A stretch of DNA of 10,058 nt from Noviherbaspirillum sp. (GTDB taxonomy: Bacteria; Pseudomonadota; Gammaproteobacteria; Burkholderiales; Burkholderiaceae), in contig JAQGLQ010000347.1 of the NCBI GenBank assembly GCA_028292785.1, forward strand, positions 1 to 10,058. Reading direction: 5' to 3'. The notes under the pieces are model-generated. The model was not told where the DNA came from. It made no database searches and saw nothing but the letters and a program-made list of their open reading frames with translations. The first letter of the stretch is position 1; each line of letters opens with the position of its first letter. A program made the position numbers and the translations under genes. This document shows, one piece after another, positions 6,109 through 10,058 of the stretch.

Positions 6109-6383
6109 GACCGGGGTCGCAAGCTGTCGGAGGAACCTTGATTGAAAAAGCCGTCGAACACGCCGACAACCACGGTTATGGAAAGGTAATGCTTTATCCA
6201 ACCAGCGAAGCCGCAAGGAATGCCTATACCGCTCTCGGATTCAAAAACTACTATGCCGACCAGGACACATATGGCATCCATGACCTGGAAATGTGCCTGG
6301 TTTGGGCGGAAAGCAATTTGTGGCATTACTCCGAAAACAGATGGCAGCTGAAAAAATTCGAAGGCGAACAATTCCTCGCATGA
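6109..6383 (+). pseudogene. GNAT acetyltransferase C-terminal remnant, probably frameshifted
   Basis: The frame from TTG 6138 gives about 81 residues. IEKAVEHADNHGYGKVMLY followed by TSEAARNAYTALGFKNYY is the second half of a GNAT N-acetyltransferase fold (helix 3, beta 5, and the A-x-x-x-Y-x-x-L-G-F motif). The acetyl-CoA pyrophosphate loop is absent from this frame, but the neighbouring frame just upstream (6109-6135) reads DRGRKLSEE, similar to the R-G-x-G part of that loop. The two segments join if one frameshift is assumed near 6136. No N-terminal half is present upstream. A GGAGGAA at 6129-6135 stands before TTG 6138, so a short product could still be made. Base composition is about 48% G+C by hand count, clearly lower than the neighbours. 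This suggests a decaying, possibly transferred gene. Confidence 0.55.
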
Positions 6384-6406
6384 CGACTGCGCGGGACGCC
6401 TGCGGC

Positions 6407-6434
6407 TTGACAGGACCGCATCCTGTGCTATCGT
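6407..6434 (+). promoter_or_regulatory. Sigma70-type promoter of hpt
   Basis: A perfect -35 box TTGACA (6407-6412) is followed by a 16-nt spacer and TATCGT (6429-6434) as -10. A TG one base before the -10 (6426-6427) gives an extended -10 element. Transcription would start near 6441, leaving a leader of about 50 nt to ATG 6490. This is the best promoter match I can see in the window. Confidence 0.7.
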
Positions 6435-6489
6435 CGTGCCCCGTTCCGGCTTCATGCATCGCCGAAACACGTTCGCCATAGAGGTCCGC

Positions 6490-7074
6490 ATGCCACACAT
6501 CGACTCCAGGTCGCATCGTGACCAAGCCCTTGCCCTGCTTTCCAGCGCCGAGCTGATCCACAGCACGGACGCCGTGCAAGCCGCGGTTGACAAGGTCGCG
6601 CATGAACTCAACGATCGTTTCGACAACGATGCCGGCGCCCCTTTCCCGCTGGTGCTCGGCGTCATGGGCGGCGCGGTCGTATTTTCCGGTCAATTGCTGA
6701 CCCGGCTGCGCTTTCCGCTGGAATTCGATTACATCCACGTCACCCGCTACGGCAGCAAGGACCAGGGCGGGACCATCGAGTGGAAGGTCGAACCGCGCGC
6801 CGAGGTGCGCGGACGCACGCTGATCGTGCTGGACGACATCCTCGATGAAGGCGAAACCCTGGCCCATGTGAAGCAGCGCCTGCTCGACATGGGCGCGGCC
6901 GAAGTGATCCTGGCGGTGTTCGCCGACAAGGATATCGGCAAGGCCAAGCCGGTAAAGCCCGATCACACCGGGCTGATATTGCCGAACAAATTCGTGGTGG
7001 GATATGGCATGGATGCGTACGGCTACTGGCGCAACCTGCCTGGAATCTGGGCGATCAAGACCGGGAAAAATTGA
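6490..7074 (+). CDS. hpt: Hypoxanthine-guanine phosphoribosyltransferase
   Basis: Encodes 194 residues. The enzyme salvages hypoxanthine (and guanine) by joining it to PRPP to give IMP or GMP in the cytoplasm. The PRPP-binding loop is LIVLDDILDEGETL (111-124) with the acidic pair D115/D116. The pyrophosphate loop is VMGGAVVFSG (58-67), the purine-contacting lysine lies in FADKDIG (K147), and the C-terminal segment PNKFVVGYGMDAYGYWRNLP is family-typical. The N-terminus is a few residues longer than in E. coli Hpt. GAGGT just before ATG 6490 and the promoter whose start point falls near 6441 both support this start over an upstream in-frame GTG at 6436. The 3' end overlaps the convergent nitronate monooxygenase gene by 20 bp. 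Confidence 0.92.
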   Translation: MPHIDSRSHRDQALALLSSAELIHSTDAVQAAVDKVAHELNDRFDNDAGAPFPLVLGVMGGAVVFSGQLLTRLRFPLEFDYIHVTRYGSKDQGGTIEWKVEPRAEVRGRTLIVLDDILDEGETLAHVKQRLLDMGAAEVILAVFADKDIGKAKPVKPDHTGLILPNKFVVGYGMDAYGYWRNLPGIWAIKTGKN

Positions 7075-8032
7075 TACCCGCGGAAAGCCGTTTTCGCGCG
7101 GCCCCATACTCCGCCTTCAACCGCTCCACCATCTGCGCGACGCCGGGCACGTCTTCCATGAGGCCCACGCCCTGTCCCGCGCCCCAGATATCGCGCCACG
7201 CCTTGACCTTGCCGCCCGATCCGAAATTCATTTCGGACTTGTCCGCCACCGGAAGATTATCGGGATCGAGGCCGGCGGCGACGATGGATTTTTTCAGGTA
7301 GTTGCCGTGCACCCCCGTAAACAGATTGGTGTAGATGACGTCCGCCGCGGTGGATTCGAGGATCGCGCGGCGATAGGCCTCGTCGATATTCGACTCCCTG
7401 GTCGCCAGCCAGCGCGAACCGATGTATGCGAAGTCGGCACCCATCGCCTGCGCGGCGAGGATGGCGTCGCCGGTGGCGATGGCGCCTGACAGGGCGATCG
7501 GTCCGGCGAAGAATTTGCGGACCTCGCCCACCAGCGCGAATGGCGACAGTGCCCCGGCATGCCCGCCCGCGCCCGCCGCGACCAGGATCAGTCCGTCGAC
7601 TCCCGCTTCCAGCGCCTTGTTCGCATGACGGATCGAGATGACGTCGTGCAGCACGATGCCGCCATACCCGTGGATCGCATCGAGCATTTCCGGCGGCGGC
7701 GCGCGCAGGCTGGAGATGATGATGGGCACCCGATGCCGGACGCAGGTCTCGACATCCTGCGCCAGCCGGTCGTTCGATTGATGCACGATCTGGTTGACGG
7801 CGAGCGGCCCGACGAGCGCATCCGGATTGGCGGCGCGATACGCGTCCAGCTCCGCCTGGATGCCGGTCAGCCAGTTGTCGAGCAGCTGCGCCGGCCGGGC
7901 GTTCAGCGCCGGAAAGGCGCCGACGATGCCGGCCTTGCATTGCGCCGTCACCAGCGCGGGGCCGCTGGCAATGAACATCGGCGCACCGATGACCGGCAGG
8001 CTCAGGTTTTGCAGTACGGGGGGCAACGTCAT
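7055..8032 (-). CDS. Nitronate monooxygenase (2-nitropropane dioxygenase family)
   Basis: Encodes 325 residues, normal length for this FMN-dependent TIM-barrel family. Members oxidise alkyl nitronates such as propionate 3-nitronate, though some relatives have other flavin-dependent roles. Visible landmarks are PVIGAPMF (13-20) at the start of the barrel, the AVNQIVHQSN segment (78-87), and GAGGHAG (154-160) with the likely catalytic His158. Further on come the phosphate-binding LSGAIATG and AYIGSRW stretches and the conserved KAWRDIWGAGQGVG near the C-terminus. ATG 8032 has an AGAGG box about 7 nt upstream and is preferred over an in-frame ATG at 8068. It is the last gene of the leftward operon. 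Its stop lies inside the end of hpt on the other strand. Confidence 0.92.
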   Translation of the reverse strand: MTLPPVLQNLSLPVIGAPMFIASGPALVTAQCKAGIVGAFPALNARPAQLLDNWLTGIQAELDAYRAANPDALVGPLAVNQIVHQSNDRLAQDVETCVRHRVPIIISSLRAPPPEMLDAIHGYGGIVLHDVISIRHANKALEAGVDGLILVAAGAGGHAGALSPFALVGEVRKFFAGPIALSGAIATGDAILAAQAMGADFAYIGSRWLATRESNIDEAYRRAILESTAADVIYTNLFTGVHGNYLKKSIVAAGLDPDNLPVADKSEMNFGSGGKVKAWRDIWGAGQGVGLMEDVPGVAQMVERLKAEYGAARKRLSAGINFSRS

Positions 8033-8045
8033 GGCAGCCTCTTCA

Positions 8046-8102
8046 TCAGGTGACAGGAAATTCAGCACGCTCGAACGCCTGCATGAAAGCGGGCAGTTTC
8101 AT
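8046..8102 (-). CDS. Possible 18-codon ORF between the DUF1289 and nitronate monooxygenase genes
   Basis: ATG 8102 overlaps the DUF1289 stop in the same ATGA pattern used elsewhere in this operon, and the frame reads MKLPAFMQAFERAEFPVT before TGA. The stop is about 13 nt before the nitronate monooxygenase ATG. The peptide is too short to assign. It could be a genuine coupled leader peptide, the left-over 5' end of a deleted gene, or chance. The well-placed start and protein-like composition are the only support. Confidence 0.25.
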   Translation of the reverse strand: MKLPAFMQAFERAEFPVT

Positions 8103-8329
8103 GTCGACGCCGCGCGGCGCTGCCGGATCAGCGTCCAGATCGCGCGCCGCTCTTCATTGCCGGCACCGCCCCATGCGGCGATTTCATCGATCGTGCGCGA
8201 ACATCCTTCGCACAATGCGGTTTCCGCATTCATCCGGCAGACATCGATGCAGGGCGACGGCACATTGTCCGCATCGCCGGCTGCATCGAAGTCCTTCATC
8301 CGACTGCGCATTGCGTGCGTGTCCTTCAT
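8099..8329 (-). CDS. DUF1289 family protein
   Basis: Encodes 76 residues. DUF1289 proteins are short, cysteine-containing proteins, widespread in proteobacteria, whose function is unknown. The diagnostic core is SPCIDVCRMN...LCEGCSRTIDEIAAW, with Cys27, Cys31, Cys40 and Cys43 in a C-x3-C-x8-C-x2-C arrangement that looks suited to binding zinc or an Fe-S cluster. An Arg-rich C-terminus (RRAIWTLIRQRR) follows. ATG 8329 overlaps the stop of the upstream glycosylase-like gene (ATGA). Met7 and Met11 are alternative starts, but the overlap favours the first. The coupling to a DNA-glycosylase-like gene is suggestive only. Confidence 0.9.
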   Translation of the reverse strand: MKDTHAMRSRMKDFDAAGDADNVPSPCIDVCRMNAETALCEGCSRTIDEIAAWGGAGNEERRAIWTLIRQRRAAST

Positions 8330-8910
8330 GAGACGAGCGCCGCCGCGACGCGCTCGCGCAGGATGGGCAACACCCTGCTCTCGAACCACGGATTGTTTTT
8401 CCACCACGAGCGGTTGAGCGGGCTGGGATGCGGCAGCGGAAAATAGCGCGGCAGATATTCCTCGAAGGCTGCGACAGTATCGGTCAGCGTCGCCTTGCAT
8501 CGCTTCCCGAGAAACGCTTGCTGCGCATAGCGGCCGATCAGGAGCGTCAGTCCGACGCGCGGCATTCCCTGCAGCAGGCGCGGATGCCACAAGGGTGCGC
8601 ATTCGGGCGGCGGCGGCAGGTCACCGCTCTTGCCCTTGCCCGGATAGCAGAAGGCGGTCGGCATGATGGCGATGCACCGTTCGTCGTAGAACACACCGGA
8701 CGCCATGTCCAGCCACAGCCGCAGGCGTTCGCCCGACTGGTCGTTCCAGGGAATGCCGGTATCGTGCACGCGCCGTCCGGGCGCCTGGCCGACGATCAGC
8801 AGCCGCGCGGCCGCGCTCGCCTGCACCACCGGGCGCGGCGCATGCGGAAGCCTGTCCGCGCATGCCCGGCAGGAGCGGATCTCCGACAGCAGCAAGGGAA
8901 ATTGCCCCAT
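8326..8910 (-). CDS. Uracil-DNA glycosylase superfamily protein with probable Fe-S cluster
   Basis: Encodes 194 residues of the uracil-DNA glycosylase-like superfamily. Active members remove uracil or related bases from DNA at the start of base excision repair. Motif A reads LLIVGQAPGRRVHD (about 37-50) and motif B LPHPSPLNRSWW (159-170). C14-x2-C17 near the N-terminus and C88 and C104, 16 residues apart, match the cysteine pattern that holds the [4Fe-4S] cluster in family 4 enzymes. Family 4 usually has GEAPG or GEGPG in motif A, with the Glu in catalysis; here it is GQAPG, so Gln42 replaces it. The insertion IPWNDQSGERLRLWL is also not standard. It may be a distinct subfamily with altered activity. 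It begins 19 nt after the HMG-CoA lyase stop, with a poor Shine-Dalgarno sequence. Confidence 0.85.
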   Translation of the reverse strand: MGQFPLLLSEIRSCRACADRLPHAPRPVVQASAAARLLIVGQAPGRRVHDTGIPWNDQSGERLRLWLDMASGVFYDERCIAIMPTAFCYPGKGKSGDLPPPPECAPLWHPRLLQGMPRVGLTLLIGRYAQQAFLGKRCKATLTDTVAAFEEYLPRYFPLPHPSPLNRSWWKNNPWFESRVLPILRERVAAALVS

Positions 8911-8929
8911 GCGTGAGCGCCCCGCTGTC

Positions 8930-9838
8930 TCAGGCCTGGCGCTTCGCCAGGAGCGCGTTGCCCGCGCGGCTCACCGGCTTGCGTCCGAGGTGTTCTGAAA
9001 TGTACAGACCGGCGTCCACCACCGCATTCAGGTCGATGCCGGTATCGATGCCCAATCCATCCATCATGTACAGCACGTCTTCGGTCGAGACATTGCCGGT
9101 CGCGCCTTTGGCATACGGACAACCGCCGAGGCCGGCGACCGACGAATGGAAAATCGTGATGCCGACTTCCAGGCTGGCGTAGATGTTCGCCATCGCCTGG
9201 CCATAGGTGTCGTGGAAATGGCCGGACAGGCGTTCGATCGGGAATTCGCGCGCCGCGCGCTCGATGGTGGCTTGCACCTTGCGCGGCGTCGCCACGCCGA
9301 TGGTGTCGGCGATGTCGATCTCGTCGCAGCCGAGATCGCGCAAGCGCCGCACCACGTCGGCGGCGCTTTCCGGCGATACCTCGCCCTGATACGGGCAGCC
9401 CAGCGCGCAGCTCACCGCGCCGCGCAGGCGCAGGCCGTTGGCCTTCGCCGCTTGGGCCACTTCGCGAAAGCGCTCTATCGATTCGGCGATGGAACAGTTG
9501 ATGTTCCGTTGCGAGAACGCTTCCGAAGCGGCGCCGAAAATCACCACTTCATCGGCTTTCGCCGCGAGCGCGGCGTCGAAACCTTTCAGGTTCGGCACCA
9601 GCGCCGAGTACACCACGCCCGGCTTGCGCCGGATTCCCGCCATGACTTCGGCTGAAGTCGCCATCTGTGGCACCCACTTGGGCGACACGAAGGAAGCCGC
9701 TTCGATGTTGACGAAGCCGGCATCGGTGAGCCGGTCGATCAGCCCGATCTTGACGGCGGCCGGGATGGTTTCCTGCTCGTTCTGCAGGCCATCGCGCGGT
9801 CCGACTTCGACGATCTTGACTCTTGAGGGTAGTGCCAT
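8930..9838 (-). CDS. mvaB: Hydroxymethylglutaryl-CoA lyase
   Basis: Encodes 302 residues. It cleaves (S)-HMG-CoA to acetyl-CoA and acetoacetate, the last step of leucine/isovalerate degradation. The divalent-metal and substrate residues are visible: R15-D16 in EVGPRDGLQNE, H207 and H209 in SGHFHDTYG, and the family signature SVAGLGGCPYAKGATGN with catalytic Cys240. Length matches bacterial HMG-CoA lyases. AAAGGA lies about 8 nt before ATG 9838. It follows the biotin carboxylase gene with an 86-bp gap on the same strand. That is the order seen in leucine-degradation (liu) clusters, where methylcrotonyl-CoA carboxylase acts two steps earlier. No defects are seen. Confidence 0.96.
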   Translation of the reverse strand: MALPSRVKIVEVGPRDGLQNEQETIPAAVKIGLIDRLTDAGFVNIEAASFVSPKWVPQMATSAEVMAGIRRKPGVVYSALVPNLKGFDAALAAKADEVVIFGAASEAFSQRNINCSIAESIERFREVAQAAKANGLRLRGAVSCALGCPYQGEVSPESAADVVRRLRDLGCDEIDIADTIGVATPRKVQATIERAAREFPIERLSGHFHDTYGQAMANIYASLEVGITIFHSSVAGLGGCPYAKGATGNVSTEDVLYMMDGLGIDTGIDLNAVVDAGLYISEHLGRKPVSRAGNALLAKRQA

Positions 9839-9872
9839 TTATTTGTCCTTTCGGGTTTGCCCGGCTTTCCGC

Positions 9873-9884
9873 TCCCGCGCGGGA
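9873..9884. repeat. 12-bp perfect palindrome between carboxylase and lyase genes
   Basis: TCCCGCGCGGGA is a perfect palindrome in the gap between the carboxylase stop and mvaB. It could fold as a tiny hairpin or be a protein-binding site, but a GC-rich palindrome this short can arise by chance. Confidence 0.25.
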
Positions 9885-9924
9885 AGAAGGCACATGAGGA
9901 GAGAAGAAACTCGGCGTGCAACGG

Positions 9925-10058
9925 TTATGCCATTTTGAACGTCAGCAGCTGCGCGCCTTCTCCGACCTGATCACCGACCGCATACAGCACTTCTTCCACC
10001 ACGCCCGCTCCCGGCGCGGCAATGGCGTGCTCCATCTTCATCGCCTCCATGATGAGCA
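9925..10058 (-). CDS. mccA: Biotin-dependent carboxylase alpha subunit, C-terminal end (probably methylcrotonyl-CoA carboxylase)
   Basis: Only the last 44 residues are inside the window. They contain the biotin attachment motif EAMKMEH, whose Lys carries biotin, followed by a biotinyl-domain beta strand pattern (APGAGVVEEVLYAVGDQV, then EGAQLLTF) and the stop after KMA. This is the biotin carboxyl carrier domain at the end of an acyl-CoA carboxylase alpha chain. The adjacent HMG-CoA lyase makes 3-methylcrotonyl-CoA carboxylase (leucine breakdown) the likeliest identity. Propionyl-CoA or geranyl-CoA carboxylase cannot be excluded from this fragment alone. Confidence 0.85.
   Translation of the reverse strand, partial: LIMEAMKMEHAIAAPGAGVVEEVLYAVGDQVGEGAQLLTFKMA

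Noticed and set aside
6021..6665. Upstream extension of the 98-aa minus-strand gene to an ATG at 6665 (313 residues in total).
   Set aside because: The extra part is antisense to the acetyltransferase remnant and hpt and has no ribosome binding site, whereas AAGGA stands just before ATG 6020.
1..10058. CRISPR array, tRNA or rRNA gene, insertion sequence, attachment site, phage or toxin-antitoxin locus.
   Set aside because: No regularly spaced repeats, cloverleaf with CCA-ready acceptor, transposase motifs or paired small toxin/antitoxin ORFs could be seen on either strand.

Overview
The window looks like chromosomal DNA of a GC-rich betaproteobacterium, most likely Burkholderiales of the Oxalobacteraceae type. 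This is inferred from the formate dehydrogenase layout, the leucine-degradation genes, codon bias and general protein character. Almost all of it is densely packed protein-coding sequence. I see no tRNA, rRNA, CRISPR array, insertion sequence or phage gene.

Bases 1-4456 (+ strand) form a formate dehydrogenase and metal-supply block. It holds the 3' end of the Fe-S beta subunit, a 75-aa lipoprotein, the cytochrome b gamma subunit with an unusual exported N-terminal extension, and a 117-aa exported two-cysteine protein. Then come the sulfurtransferase FdhD and a tungstate-type ABC permease and ATPase (TupB-TupC) without the binding protein TupA. Together they point to a periplasmic, membrane-anchored formate dehydrogenase with a W- or Mo-bis-MGD cofactor. 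FdhD sulfurates the cofactor, and the transporter may supply the oxyanion.

Bases 4490-6383 are a mixed stretch. It holds a low-complexity lipoprotein (-), a PfpI/DJ-1 family protein (+), a 98-aa hydrophilic protein (-), and a low-GC acetyltransferase remnant that appears frameshifted. A strong GC-rich hairpin separates the convergent PfpI and 98-aa genes.

Bases 6384-7074 (+) carry a well-formed sigma70 promoter and a hypoxanthine-guanine phosphoribosyltransferase. Its 3' end overlaps the 3' end of the next gene on the other strand by 20 bp.

Bases 7055-10058 (-), read right to left, form one tight transcription unit. It runs from the end of a biotin-dependent carboxylase (methylcrotonyl-CoA carboxylase alpha type) to HMG-CoA lyase, a Fe-S uracil-DNA-glycosylase-like protein, a DUF1289 protein, a possible 18-codon ORF, and a nitronate monooxygenase. 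The first two are the last steps of leucine/isovalerate breakdown. The later genes are joined by ATGA overlaps, so they are probably co-translated although their functions differ.

I did not find a clearly new multi-gene system. The best leads are the accessory exported proteins in the formate dehydrogenase operon, the TupA-less transporter, the uracil-DNA-glycosylase-like protein with an altered active-site motif, and the tiny ORF between the DUF1289 and nitronate monooxygenase genes.
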